This document shows, piece after piece, positions 35,000 through 44,954 of a stretch of 64,000 bases of DNA; the first letter of the stretch is position 1; every line of letters begins with the position of its first letter. The stretch comes from Cupriavidus sp. (lineage in GTDB: Bacteria > Pseudomonadota > Gammaproteobacteria > Burkholderiales > Burkholderiaceae). The notes beneath the pieces are model-generated. The model did no database searches. It was not told the origin of the DNA and was given only the letters and a program-made list of their open reading frames with translations. Location: NCBI GenBank assembly GCA_031181345.1, contig JAPSLC010000016.1:23923-87922 (forward strand), read 5' to 3'. The translations under genes and the position numbers were made by a program.

Positions 35000-36502
35000 A
35001 TGGAATTGCTTGATCATTTGACGCTCGGGTTCTCGACCGCGCTGTCGTTCCAGAACCTGGCCTACGCCTTCCTCGGCTGCCTGCTCGGCACGCTGATCGG
35101 CGTGCTGCCGGGCCTCGGCCCCCTCGCGACCATCGCGATGCTGCTGCCGATCACCTATACGCTGCCTCCGGTGGCTGCGCTGATCATGCTGGCCGGCATC
35201 TACTACGGTGCGCAGTACGGCGGCTCGACCACCGCGATCCTGGTGAATCTTCCCGGCGAATCGTCGTCGGTGGTGACCACCATCGATGGTTACCAGATGG
35301 CACGGCGCGGACGCGCCGGCGTGGCGCTGGCCACCGCCGGTATCGGCTCGTTCTTCGCCGGCTGCGTGGCTACGCTGATCCTGGCGGCCTTCGCCGGCCC
35401 GCTGTCGGAACTGGCGTTCAAGTTCGGCCCCGCCGAGTACTTCTCGCTGATGGTGCTGGGCCTGATCGGCGCCGTGGTGCTGGCCTCCGGTTCGCTGGTC
35501 AAGGCGATCTCGATGATCGTGCTGGGCCTGCTGCTGGGCCTGGTCGGTACCGACGTGAACTCGGGCGCGGCGCGCTTCTCGTTCGACATCCCCGAACTGA
35601 CCGACGGCATCGACTTCGTCGCGCTGGCCATGGGCATGTTCGGCTTCGCCGAGATCATCGCGAACCTGGAGCAGAAGGAGAACCGCGAGACCTTCACCGA
35701 TCGCGTGACCAACCTGTTCCCGACCAAGGATGACTTCAAGCGGATGATCCCGGCGGTGCTGCGCGGTACCGCGCTCGGTTCGGCGCTGGGCATCCTGCCC
35801 GGCGGCGGCGCCTCGCTGGCTTCGTTCGCGGCCTACACGCTGGAGAAGAAGTCGTCGAAGTACTCGCACGAGTTCGGCAAGGGCGCGATCGAAGGAGTGG
35901 CAGGTCCCGAGTCGGCCAACAACGCGGCGGCGCAGACCTCGTTCATCCCGCTGCTGACGCTGGGTATTCCGCCCAACGCGGTGATGGCGCTGATGGTCGG
36001 TGCAATGACGATCCACAACATCCAGCCGGGCCCGCAGGTGATGACCAGCAACCCGCAGCTGTTCTGGGGCCTGATCGCCTCGATGTGGATCGGCAACCTG
36101 ATGCTGATCATCCTGAACCTGCCGCTGATCGGCATCTGGGTCAAGCTGCTGACCGTCCCGTATCGCTTCCTGTACCCGGCGATCCTGGTGTTCTGCGGCA
36201 TCGGCGTCTACTCGGTCAACAACCAGACCTTCGACGTCTTCATGGCCGCGGGCTTCGGCGTGGTGGGCTATCTGTTCCTGAAGCTCAAGTGCGAACCGGC
36301 GCCGCTGCTGCTCGGCTTCGTGCTCGGACCGATGATGGAGGAGAACTTCCGCCGCACGCTGCTGCTCTCGCGTGGCGACTTCTCGGTGTTCGTCACGCGT
36401 CCGCTGTCGATGGGCCTGCTGATTGCCGCCGCGGCCCTGGTGGCGGTGGTGGCGCTGCCCTCGATCAAGGCGAAGCGCGAAATCGCCTTCCAGGAGGAGT
36501 AG
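35000..36502 (+). CDS. tctA: Tripartite tricarboxylate transporter, large subunit
   Basis: This 500-residue, roughly 12-helix protein is the main transport channel of the TTT family. The N-terminal motif GTLIGVLPGLGPLATIAMLLPITY, the YYGAQYGGSTTAILVNLPGE segment and the mirror-image second-half motif SALGILPGGGASLASFAAY with PESANNAAAQTSFIPLLTLGIPPNAVMALM are all typical. An AAGGAG box lies before the ATG. It needs a periplasmic receptor; the two Bug genes in this window (29.8 and 46.8 kb) are candidates. A strong terminator follows. Confidence 0.95.
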   Translation: MELLDHLTLGFSTALSFQNLAYAFLGCLLGTLIGVLPGLGPLATIAMLLPITYTLPPVAALIMLAGIYYGAQYGGSTTAILVNLPGESSSVVTTIDGYQMARRGRAGVALATAGIGSFFAGCVATLILAAFAGPLSELAFKFGPAEYFSLMVLGLIGAVVLASGSLVKAISMIVLGLLLGLVGTDVNSGAARFSFDIPELTDGIDFVALAMGMFGFAEIIANLEQKENRETFTDRVTNLFPTKDDFKRMIPAVLRGTALGSALGILPGGGASLASFAAYTLEKKSSKYSHEFGKGAIEGVAGPESANNAAAQTSFIPLLTLGIPPNAVMALMVGAMTIHNIQPGPQVMTSNPQLFWGLIASMWIGNLMLIILNLPLIGIWVKLLTVPYRFLYPAILVFCGIGVYSVNNQTFDVFMAAGFGVVGYLFLKLKCEPAPLLLGFVLGPMMEENFRRTLLLSRGDFSVFVTRPLSMGLLIAAAALVAVVALPSIKAKREIAFQEE

Positions 36503-36508
36503 AGAAAA

Positions 36509-36563
36509 ACCGGGCCGGCCGGCCCTCGGAGCCCTTCCGAGAGCCAGCCGGCCCGGTCGTTTT
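36509..36563 (+). terminator. Intrinsic terminator after tctA
   Basis: ACCGGGCCGGC pairs perfectly with GCCGGCCCGGT (11 bp). The 27-base loop contains its own hairpin (CTCGGA with TCCGAG). CGTTTT follows. It ends the tctBA transcript and sits between tctA and the winged-helix gene. Confidence 0.75.
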
Positions 36564-36581
36564 GCGCATGTCTATCGTTGC

Positions 36582-36878
36582 ATGAAAAGACCAACCATCG
36601 ATAGTCTCGTTTCCCGGCTCTATATCCTGAAGTTCGTGCAGTCCAGCCCGGCCACGGTGCTCGCTCTCGTGGAGCGGCTGCGCGAACATGGCATCGAGAA
36701 GAACATCCGCTCGCTGCGCCCGATCCTGCGCAGCCTGCTGATCGCACGAGCGATCACCGCGGAACTGGTCGAAGGCAACGGCCGGGTCTACTCGATCACC
36801 GACAGCGGGCGCGAAGAGCTGGATGCCTACCTGTCCCATCTCGATGTGCTGCAAAACGAAATCGGCGGCGACCGTTGA
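36582..36878 (+). CDS. Small winged-helix regulator, PadR-like
   Basis: A 98-residue protein that looks like a stand-alone winged helix-turn-helix of the PadR type: helices at about 4-20, 26-38 and 44-58, then a beta wing (AELVEGNGRVYSITDSGREEL), and a short C-terminal helix for dimerisation. GRVYSITDSGREEL is the most recognisable part. It starts 79 bases after tctA on the same strand but behind a terminator, so it is probably transcribed separately. It may regulate tctBA; there is no direct evidence. Confidence 0.65.
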   Translation: MKRPTIDSLVSRLYILKFVQSSPATVLALVERLREHGIEKNIRSLRPILRSLLIARAITAELVEGNGRVYSITDSGREELDAYLSHLDVLQNEIGGDR

Positions 36879-36918
36879 GGCCGCCGCCGATTGTCGTTTG
36901 AGACTGGCGATTTTTTCC

Positions 36919-36945
36919 CCCTCTCCCCCTGAAGGGAAGAGGGAG
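36919..36945. repeat. Pyrimidine/purine palindrome
   Basis: CCCTCTCCCC and a GGGAAGAGGG-type arm form an imperfect hairpin between convergent genes. A related, perfect one lies at 47877-47902. Palindromes of this composition are widely scattered in proteobacterial genomes and may serve as transcript ends. Confidence 0.5.
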
Positions 36946-36978
36946 AACCCGGGCAGGATTCCCGGATGCCCTACCGAC

Positions 36979-37773
36979 TTACTGGCTGACCAGCTCGATC
37001 GCCGTCTGCGAGTCGTCGTTGGCCTTGGCCACCAGCACCTTGATGTTGTTCGGCACGGCGGACGCGATGCCGTCGACCGGGATCGGCATGATCAGCCAGT
37101 CGGCGTTGTTGTCGATGGTGATCGCCCCCGAGCTGAAGATCACCTGCTTGGTGCCCGCCGTGGTGACCCGGATCTGGTAGTTGTTGCCGCCGTCAAACTC
37201 GTTGGAGTCCTGGCCCGAGGCCGGCACCGCCGACTTGTAGCCGACGTTGGCGAAGGTCGGATTGACCGTATTGATGTCCACCGACGGGGCCGTCACGTAG
37301 ATATCGACGTTCTGCGCATTGAACGCGGCGTTCACCGCGCGCACCCGCGCCTTGGTCGACAGCAGGCCCTTCTCGTACGGATCGTCGATCACCAGCGTGT
37401 CGGCGCGGTCGTCGCCCGGCAGCGCCACGATGGTGTACTTGTGGCCCGTTGCCGCATCGATTTGCGCACGGCCCACTTCGGTCTGCGTGCCGGCGGCGTT
37501 GAAGGTGAACAGGTGGTTGCCGTCGTCCACGTCCGAATAGCGGGCGACGAACTTGTACGGAATATTCTGCAGGGACGTCCGTGCGCCGTTCTGATAGACG
37601 TCGAGATTGAGTTGGGTCGGGATCGGAGGCACGGCGTGGATCACGCGTGTTTGTGGTTCGTTCAGGCCGAGACGGTCGTCGATGCCATCGTCGCCGCCGC
37701 CGCATGCCGTCAGCATGGCGCTGGCCGCCACCATCAGTCCCAGTGCAATCCCGGATTTCGAGAACAGCTTCAT
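36979..37773 (-). CDS. DUF4397 lipoprotein
   Basis: A 264-residue lipoprotein. The signal peptide ends in the lipobox LTAC with Cys24, followed by a Gly/Asp-rich tether. The mature part carries two beta-sandwich units of the DUF4397 type: RVIHAVPPIPTQLNLDVYQNG near residue 43 and RVRAVNAAFNAQNVDIYV near 143. The family is found in secreted and surface proteins and has no known reaction. It stands alone, divergent from the GGDEF-EAL gene. Confidence 0.88.
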   Translation of the reverse strand: MKLFSKSGIALGLMVAASAMLTACGGGDDGIDDRLGLNEPQTRVIHAVPPIPTQLNLDVYQNGARTSLQNIPYKFVARYSDVDDGNHLFTFNAAGTQTEVGRAQIDAATGHKYTIVALPGDDRADTLVIDDPYEKGLLSTKARVRAVNAAFNAQNVDIYVTAPSVDINTVNPTFANVGYKSAVPASGQDSNEFDGGNNYQIRVTTAGTKQVIFSSGAITIDNNADWLIMPIPVDGIASAVPNNIKVLVAKANDDSQTAIELVSQ

Positions 37774-37970
37774 GGATTTCCCCTTGCAGGTGAAATGAAA
37801 GCGAAGAATTACGGGCAGGACGTGTCATTGCCACGGGGGTTGCCGACGCATTGGCCTGAAAGGCAAATGCCATTGCGGCAAGTCTGAGCTATGGCGGGTC
37901 CGGCCGCGTGCCGTGATGGAACGATAGTGGGGTCGGTCATGGCGCGATACGTTGCGCGTTCCGATATAGA

Positions 37971-37988
37971 TGTCGGAGGAATCCGACA
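37971..37988. promoter_or_regulatory. Perfect inverted repeat upstream of GGDEF-EAL gene
   Basis: TGTCGGA and TCCGACA flank GGAA. It lies near the middle of the 418-base divergent gap (37774-38191), which shows no gene. A later AT-richer part (TTAAAAT near 38068) may be a promoter for the GGDEF-EAL gene. The role of the dyad is unknown. Confidence 0.35.
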
Positions 37989-38191
37989 GCCTCCTGCATC
38001 ACACCCGCGAACCCAGACCTGGCAACGGACGATGCGCCCTTGTTCCGCATGGCGGAAGTGGCGAAGGTTAAAATGGCATAGACGTCTACCATTGTTTGCC
38101 ATTGTTTTCCACCGCCGAGGCACCTAATCCTTCACTCCGCTTGATTTTTTCCAATTTTTCGTCACACTTGCCGGATAGCTGACCGAGCACG

Positions 38192-39556
38192 ATGTCGACA
38201 ATCACAAACGGGGCGGGGATGGTGGCCAGGTCGGAGGCGATGGCGGCTGGCGCGGTTCCGGCGGCGGACACCGATCCGTTGACCGGGGTAGCAAGCCGCC
38301 CATTCTTCTTGAGCAAGCTCGAAGCACGCCTGCAGAACGAGGCCGTGCCGCGCTGCGCATTGATCCTGCTCGGTATCGACGACTTCCGCGCCTTCAATGA
38401 CATGCACGGTCATGGCGAGGGCGACCGCATCCTTCAGCAGATGGCCCGCCGGTTGCGCGACGCCACGCCGCGCGATGCCGTGATCGGCCGCACCGGCGGG
38501 GACGAGTTCGCCGTGCTGCTGCCTTCGATCTACGACCCTACCCTGGTGCGCCACGTCAGCGCGGCGATCCTGTCGCTGCTGTCCGAACCGTACGATTGCA
38601 ATGGGCACCGCCACTATGTGTTGGCGAGCCTGGGCGCCTGCGTGATGCCGGCCGGCGGCGACAACGCCTCGGATGCGCTCGCTTCGGCCAGCCTGGCGCT
38701 GGCGCGGGCCAAGCGCGACGGCGGCCGCACCATCCGTTTCTTCAAGCCGCAGATGCGCGCCGACGTGACGAGCCGGCTGTCGCTGGTGCAGGCACTGCGC
38801 GAAGCCTATGCGAAGCGGCAATTCGAGCTGCTGTACCAGCCGCAGGTCGATCTGCGCGATGGCCGCATCGTGGGCGCCGAGGCGCTGATGCGCTGGCGCC
38901 ATCCGACCCAGGGCCTGCTGGCCCCGGCGGTGTTTATCGATGCGCTGGCCGCCAGCAGCGTCGCGGTGGACGTCGGCATGTGGCTGCTGCAGACGGCGTG
39001 CGCGCAGGCCCGGGCCTGGTCGCTGCAGTTCGACCAGGCGCCGCGCGTGGCGATCAACCTGTTCGCCGCGCAACTGGCGGAAAGCCGCCTGCTGACAGAA
39101 GTCCGGCACGTCCTGCGCGAACTCGCGCTGGAGCCGAACCGGCTGGAGCTGGAAATCACCGAGACCATCGCCCTGCAACAGGGCGACGAGGTGTCCGGCC
39201 AGCTGCAGACGCTGCGCCGCGATGGCGTGACGCTGACCTGCGACGACTTTGGCACCGGCTATGCGTCGCTGAGCTTTCTGAAGACCTTCCCGGTCGATCG
39301 CATCAAGATCGACCAGTCCTTTATCCGCAACGTGACCCAGGACCCGGTCGACGCGGCCATCGTCCGCTCGGTGATCAACGTCGGCGCCAGCCTGCGCATC
39401 GGCGTGATCGCCGAAGGCGTCGAGACGGTCGAGCAGCGCGACTTCCTGCTGGCGAACGGCTGCCACGAGGTCCAGGGCTATCTGTATGGCAAGCCGATGC
39501 CCGCCGACCAGCTGACGGACCGGCTGTACGAGCAGCAGCGGCTGGCCAAGGACTGA
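38192..39556 (+). CDS. GGDEF-EAL cyclic di-GMP enzyme
   Basis: This 454-residue cytoplasmic protein joins a diguanylate cyclase domain (about 25-185) to a phosphodiesterase domain (about 195-450). GGDEF (102-106) is intact, as are EAL (230-232), DDFGTGYAS (351-359), Lys372 and EGVET (408-412), so both activities look possible. The inhibitory RxxD site expected just before GGDEF is absent (RDAV is found). There is no sensor domain or membrane helix; the first 25 residues are unstructured. Several short start options exist; the chosen ATG is first. It is a single gene. Confidence 0.93.
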   Translation: MSTITNGAGMVARSEAMAAGAVPAADTDPLTGVASRPFFLSKLEARLQNEAVPRCALILLGIDDFRAFNDMHGHGEGDRILQQMARRLRDATPRDAVIGRTGGDEFAVLLPSIYDPTLVRHVSAAILSLLSEPYDCNGHRHYVLASLGACVMPAGGDNASDALASASLALARAKRDGGRTIRFFKPQMRADVTSRLSLVQALREAYAKRQFELLYQPQVDLRDGRIVGAEALMRWRHPTQGLLAPAVFIDALAASSVAVDVGMWLLQTACAQARAWSLQFDQAPRVAINLFAAQLAESRLLTEVRHVLRELALEPNRLELEITETIALQQGDEVSGQLQTLRRDGVTLTCDDFGTGYASLSFLKTFPVDRIKIDQSFIRNVTQDPVDAAIVRSVINVGASLRIGVIAEGVETVEQRDFLLANGCHEVQGYLYGKPMPADQLTDRLYEQQRLAKD

Positions 39557-39580
39557 GGCAACATCTGCCGTTCGGTTGTT

Positions 39581-39665
39581 CCCGTCCTTCCCGCGAAGGC
39601 GGGAACCCAGCGGCTTTCGCTGCCGAATGAAGACGCTGGGCCCCCGCTTTCGCGGGGGCGACCAG
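39581..39665. repeat. REP-like double-hairpin repeat, copy 2
   Basis: TTCCCGC/GCGGGAA (loop GAAG) and GCCCCCGC/GCGGGGGC (loop TTTC) face each other, each bordered by CCCAGCG or CGCTGGG. It fills the space between two convergent genes and may double as a transcript end. Confidence 0.8.
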
Positions 39666-39689
39666 CTTTACCGCAGCGCGCTCTTGCTG

Positions 39690-40868
<1,179 letters not shown>

Positions 40869-40950
40869 GTTCCGTCTCCTTAAACGATGGAATTTGCCAT
40901 CGGGTCGTGGCCCGGATGGTCTTGGTTGAATGCGGTGTGGTTTCGCATCA

Positions 40951-41030
40951 AGACGCTGGGTCCCGGCTTTCGCGGGGACGACGGCGTTACCAGTGTCGTC
41001 CCCGCGCAGGCGGGGACCCAGTGACTTGCT
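40951..41030. repeat. REP-like double-hairpin repeat, copy 3, inside liv cluster
   Basis: A GGGTCCCGGC/CGCGGGGA hairpin and a perfect GTCCCCGC/GCGGGGAC hairpin (loop GCAG) lie back to back between livF and livK. The CGCTGGG and CCCAGTG borders match the other copies. The order of units is reversed compared with copies 1, 2 and 4. Confidence 0.8.
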
Positions 41031-41047
41031 GTCTTGTCGGTACGGCA

Positions 41048-41755
41048 CTATCCCCCGATATACGCCCGACGCACGCCCTCGTCATTGAGCAGCGAATCGC
41101 GATCGCCCTCCATCACGATGCGTCCGCCCTCGATCACGTAGCCGCGATGGGCGATGCCCAGCGCCGCATAGGCGTTCTGTTCGGCCAGCAGCACGGTGGT
41201 GCCGGCGCGGTTGATGCGCTGGATCACCTCGAACATCTGCTTGACCACCAGCGGGGCCAGGCCCAGCGACGGCTCGTCGAGCAGCAGCGCGCGCGGCCGG
41301 CCCATCAGCGCGCGGCCGAGTGCGACCATCTGCTGCTGGCCGCCCGACAGCGAACCCGCGGGGTCGTCCTTCTTCTGCTGCAGGATCGGGAACAGCTCGT
41401 AGACCTCCTCCAGCGAGCGCTTGATGCCGGCGCTGTCGCGCCGATGCACGTAGGCGCCCAGCGTCAGATTCTTCTGCACGCTCATCGCCGGGAACAGCTT
41501 GCGGCCCTCGGGGCAGTGCACCAGACCGGCCTGCACGATCTGCGACGGCTTCATGCCGGACAGCTCGCGGCCGTCGAAGCGCATGCTGCCGCCGCTGGTC
41601 CGGTGGATGCCGCTCATCGCCAGGAAGATCGAGCTCTTGCCGGCGCCGTTCGCGCCGAGCAGCACCACCAGTTCGCCCGCCTTGGCGTGCAGCGTGATGT
41701 TCTCGAGCGCGCGGAAACTGCCGTAGGAAAGCGATACGCGTTCAAGCTGCAACAT
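41048..41755 (-). CDS. livF: Branched-chain type ABC transporter ATPase LivF
   Basis: A 235-residue ATP-binding subunit. The Walker A loop is GANGAGKSS near residue 35, the signature is LSGGQQQMV near 138, and Walker B is [13 protein letters not shown] near 158. Length and C-terminus ([21 protein letters not shown]) fit LivF. GGAG precedes the ATG. It overlaps the end of livG by 14 bases, so translation is likely coupled. Confidence 0.95.
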   Translation of the reverse strand: MLQLERVSLSYGSFRALENITLHAKAGELVVLLGANGAGKSSIFLAMSGIHRTSGGSMRFDGRELSGMKPSQIVQAGLVHCPEGRKLFPAMSVQKNLTLGAYVHRRDSAGIKRSLEEVYELFPILQQKKDDPAGSLSGGQQQMVALGRALMGRPRALLLDEPSLGLAPLVVKQMFEVIQRINRAGTTVLLAEQNAYAALGIAHRGYVIEGGRIVMEGDRDSLLNDEGVRRAYIGG

Positions 41756-42506
41756 GGTCGGCTCCCAGATAGGCTTCGATAACCTGCGGATTGCGCTGGA
41801 TTTCGGCCGGCGTGCCCTCGGCGATCTTCTCGCCGTAGTTCAGCACCATGATCTTGTCGGCCAGCCGCATGATCATGTCCATCTTGTGTTCGATCAGGCA
41901 GACCGTCTTGCCGTGCCGGACCATCTTGCGGATCAGTTCGGCCAGGCCCACGGTCTCCTCCGGGTTGACGCCGCCGGCCGGCTCGTCGAGCAGCAGCAGC
42001 TCGGGACCGGTGGCCAGCGCCAGCGCGAAGGCGACGCGCTTGCGCTCCTCCTGCGTGATGTCGGATGCGACCTCATGCGCCAGGTGCGACAGCCCGACGA
42101 AGTCCAGCGCCTCCTCGGCCTTGTCGCGGCACAGCCGTTCTTCCTCGCGCAGCCGTTTGGTGTTGAACAGCACGTCGCGCAGCCCCGCGTGCGTGCGCAG
42201 CCGGTGGCCGACGATCAGGTTGTCGAGCACGGTGGCGCGATCGAACAGCGCGGTGGCCTGGAAGGTCCGCGCGATGCCCATCCGCGCGATGCGGTCGGCG
42301 CGCATGCCGGCCACGTTGGTGCCCTTGAACAGCACCTCGCCCGAGCTCGGCGCGTGAGTGCCGGCGACCAGGTTGAAGAAGGTCGTCTTGCCGGCGCCGT
42401 TGGGGCCGATGATGGCGTTGATATGGCCGGCCTCGAAGGTCACCGAGACATCGTTGACCGCGGTCAGCCCGCCGAATTTCTTGGTCAGGTTGCGGATCTC
42501 AAGCAT
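41742..42506 (-). CDS. livG: Branched-chain type ABC transporter ATPase LivG
   Basis: A 254-residue ATP-binding subunit with Walker [10 protein letters not shown] and Walker [16 protein letters not shown]. The ABC signature, LSGGQ-like in most members, reads ITQEERKRV here, so this partner departs from the usual motif while livF keeps it. ATG 42506 opens the standard [14 protein letters not shown]; further upstream is low-complexity. It overlaps livM by eight bases and livF by 14. Confidence 0.93.
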   Translation of the reverse strand: MLEIRNLTKKFGGLTAVNDVSVTFEAGHINAIIGPNGAGKTTFFNLVAGTHAPSSGEVLFKGTNVAGMRADRIARMGIARTFQATALFDRATVLDNLIVGHRLRTHAGLRDVLFNTKRLREEERLCRDKAEEALDFVGLSHLAHEVASDITQEERKRVAFALALATGPELLLLDEPAGGVNPEETVGLAELIRKMVRHGKTVCLIEHKMDMIMRLADKIMVLNYGEKIAEGTPAEIQRNPQVIEAYLGADHVAA

Positions 42507-43557
42507 GGTCGGCTCCGGCGGAAGCGGCAGAAGAGGGGGCCGGCGCAGCCTTGCCGTCGGCGGCGTCATCGGCGCCGTGGCGGCGTGCCGGCTGGCGCTG
42601 GCCGCGGCGCGCGGCGGCGGCACGGCGTGCCTGGCGCTTCAGGTACGTCCCGACGATGCCGTCGGGCAGGAAGATGATCAGCAGGATCAGCACCGGGCCG
42701 AACACCAGCATGCGGTAGTCCTGCAGGAACTGCAGCGTCTGCGTGACCCAGGGCACCAGCAGCGCGCCCAGCAGCGGTCCGAGCAGCGTGCCGATGCCGC
42801 CGACCAGCATCGCCATCACCATGTCGAAGGTCAGGTCGGTGCGCGCGATGTCCGGACCGAGGAAGCGCACGTGGCCGGCATACAGCGCGCCGGCGAAGCC
42901 GGCATAGGCGACCGACAGCACGAACGACAGCACCTTGGTGCGCATCAGGTCGATGCCCAGCGCCTCGGCCAGCGCGTCGCTGTTGCGCACCGCCATGAAG
43001 CTGCGGCCCAGCAGCGAGCTGACGATCCGGTGCATCAGGAAGGCGCCGATCACCAGGAAGAACAGCACCAGGTAGTACTGCGCCTGCACGCTGTCGAAGG
43101 TCACCGGGCCGATCGCGGCCGGCACCGGAATGCCGATCAGGCCCACCGTGCCGTGCGTCAGGCTTTCCCACTTCTCGATCAGCAGATAGATGATGTAGCC
43201 GATGCACAGCGTGAAGATCGAGAAGTAATGGCCCTTGAGCCGCAGCGATACCACGCCGACCACATAGCCGACGATCATGCAGACCACGCCGGCCAGCACG
43301 AAGGCGGCCCAGAACGGCATCTGGTGATCGACGGTCAGGATGCCCAGCGTATAGGCGCCGATGGCCATGAAGCCGCCGTGCGCGAGATTGAGCTGGCCGG
43401 TGTAGCCGGTGATCAGGTTCAGGCCGAGTGTGGCAATCGCGTAGATGAAGGCCAGCGTCATCACCGTCAGGTAATAGCTGTTGGTCGTCAGCAGCGGAAA
43501 CGCGATGGCCAGCGCCAGCAGCAACGCCCAGCCGGTCTTGCCTTGCAATGCGTTCAT
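42499..43557 (-). CDS. livM: Branched-chain type ABC permease LivM
   Basis: A 352-residue inner-membrane permease with 8-10 helices. NLITGYTGQLNLAHGGFMAIGAY near residues 48-70 is the family mark, and AVRNSDALAEALGIDL is the cytoplasmic loop that contacts the ATPase. The last 45 residues form an unusual Arg- then Ala-rich tail beyond the last helix. An AGGAG box precedes the ATG. It follows livH by 45 bases. Confidence 0.94.
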   Translation of the reverse strand: MNALQGKTGWALLLALAIAFPLLTTNSYYLTVMTLAFIYAIATLGLNLITGYTGQLNLAHGGFMAIGAYTLGILTVDHQMPFWAAFVLAGVVCMIVGYVVGVVSLRLKGHYFSIFTLCIGYIIYLLIEKWESLTHGTVGLIGIPVPAAIGPVTFDSVQAQYYLVLFFLVIGAFLMHRIVSSLLGRSFMAVRNSDALAEALGIDLMRTKVLSFVLSVAYAGFAGALYAGHVRFLGPDIARTDLTFDMVMAMLVGGIGTLLGPLLGALLVPWVTQTLQFLQDYRMLVFGPVLILLIIFLPDGIVGTYLKRQARRAAAARRGQRQPARRHGADDAADGKAAPAPSSAASAGADHA

Positions 43558-43602
43558 GTCGAGTGTTCTCCTACCTTTTGCGCTTCGATGCGGCGGCGGC
43601 CT

Positions 43603-44460
43603 TCAGGCGGCCTTGCCGGCGAACAGGCCCTGCGGCCGGATCGACAGGATGATCACCAGCAGCACGAAGGCGATGATGTCCTTGTAGTCGGTCGACACGT
43701 AGAAGCCGCCGAAGCTCTCCGCCATGCCGATGATCAGGCCGCCGAGGATCGCGCCGGGGATGCTGCCCATGCCGCCGAGGATGATGATCACGAAAGCCTT
43801 GGTGATGACCAGGTGCCCCATCGCCGGATAGACCAGGTTGATCGGCGCATACAGCGTCGCCGCAATCGCCGCCAGCGCCCCGGAGATCGCGAACACCAGC
43901 AGCGTGACGCGCGTCGCGTCGATGCCGACCAGCGCCGCGCCTTCGCGGTTCTGCGCCATCGCGACGATGGTCGAACCGGTGACCGTGCGGGTCAGGAACA
44001 GATGCAGCACCACCATCAGCGTGAAGGCGGCGGCGATGATCAACAGCCGCTGCAGCGGGGCGGTCAGGCCGAAGATCTCGACCAGCTGGCCGTACGGCGT
44101 CGGCATGCGATGGAAGTCGGCGCCCCACAGCGCCTGCGCGCCCGCTTCAAGGAACAGCAGGATGCCGATCGCCGCGATCATGTCGTGCAGCTCCGGCGCG
44201 TTGCGCAGCGGATGAAAGACCAGCCGCTCGGCCAGCATCGACAGCAGCGCCACGGCCAGCGCCGCGGCCACCATCGCCAGCCAGTAGTTCACGCCCAGCG
44301 ACGTCATCATGTAATACGAGACATAGGCGCCGGCCATGTAGAAGGCGCCATGCGCAAAGTTGGGTACGTGCAGGATGCCGTAGACCAGCGTCAGGCCGAG
44401 CGCGACGAGGCTGTAGACCCCGCCGAGCGTCAGCCCGTTCAGAAACTGTTGGAAGAACAT
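43603..44460 (-). CDS. livH: Branched-chain type ABC permease LivH
   Basis: A 285-residue inner-membrane permease with about eight helices. It opens FFQQFLNGLTLGGVYSLVALG, and VPNFAHGAFYMAGAYV near residue 34 and AMAQNREGAALVGID near 168 fit LivH. It is the first gene of the liv operon. A GTG two codons upstream (44466) has a GAGGTG box five bases away, so that start is also possible. It is divergent from the IclR regulator over about 490 bases. Confidence 0.94.
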   Translation of the reverse strand: MFFQQFLNGLTLGGVYSLVALGLTLVYGILHVPNFAHGAFYMAGAYVSYYMMTSLGVNYWLAMVAAALAVALLSMLAERLVFHPLRNAPELHDMIAAIGILLFLEAGAQALWGADFHRMPTPYGQLVEIFGLTAPLQRLLIIAAAFTLMVVLHLFLTRTVTGSTIVAMAQNREGAALVGIDATRVTLLVFAISGALAAIAATLYAPINLVYPAMGHLVITKAFVIIILGGMGSIPGAILGGLIIGMAESFGGFYVSTDYKDIIAFVLLVIILSIRPQGLFAGKAA

Positions 44461-44750
44461 TGACACCGACTCACCTCATGCAGATCGAAATCGCAAACGG
44501 GGGCGCGCTTCGGCGAACCGATGCGCATGGCAGGACAGCGCCGCGAACAAACGCGGACTGCCGGTCAACCAATGTGGGGGTCAACTGCGCGGCTTCGCGC
44601 GCATCGGAAAGGGTTGCATGGCGGTCTCCTGAAACGGCCGAGCCGGGCCGCAAAATGCCCAGCTTTCATACCGGTTATTCGTGTCGTGACTGGTTGCTGG
44701 AAGCTGCAGCGATGTCTGTCGCCGCGTCTCCGCACGATCGTTCGTTTTCG

Positions 44751-44783
44751 TTGACTGTTGCATAGGGCTTGAGGCACAGTCAA
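44751..44783. promoter_or_regulatory. Long-spaced inverted repeat upstream of iclR-type gene
   Basis: TTGACTGT and ACAGTCAA are exact inverted copies with 17 bases between, in the 494-base divergent gap between livH and the IclR gene. TTGACT also resembles a -35 box. It may be a two-site operator or a promoter element; the rest of the gap has no gene. Confidence 0.4.
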
Positions 44784-44799
44784 GGAATACGGAATAGTC

Positions 44800-44814
44800 T
44801 TTCGCACAGCGAAA
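44800..44814. promoter_or_regulatory. IclR-type operator candidate
   Basis: TTTCGC and GCGAAA flank ACA, 140 bases before the IclR ATG. Sites with a TCGC/GCGA core are common for IclR-family regulators of beta-proteobacteria (from memory). It could serve both autoregulation and the divergent liv operon. Confidence 0.45.
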
Positions 44815-44954
44815 TAGGGCTTCCAGCGCGGCTGCGCGGCGGTTTTCGCTGTTGCCGCCGCGTCGAATTCGCGCGGGTTTTCCCTGTTTTTTTATCGCCG
44901 TTACCGCCGCCGTCGCAGCTGTCGCCGCCTGACCTTCCGCCTGGACCGTCGATC

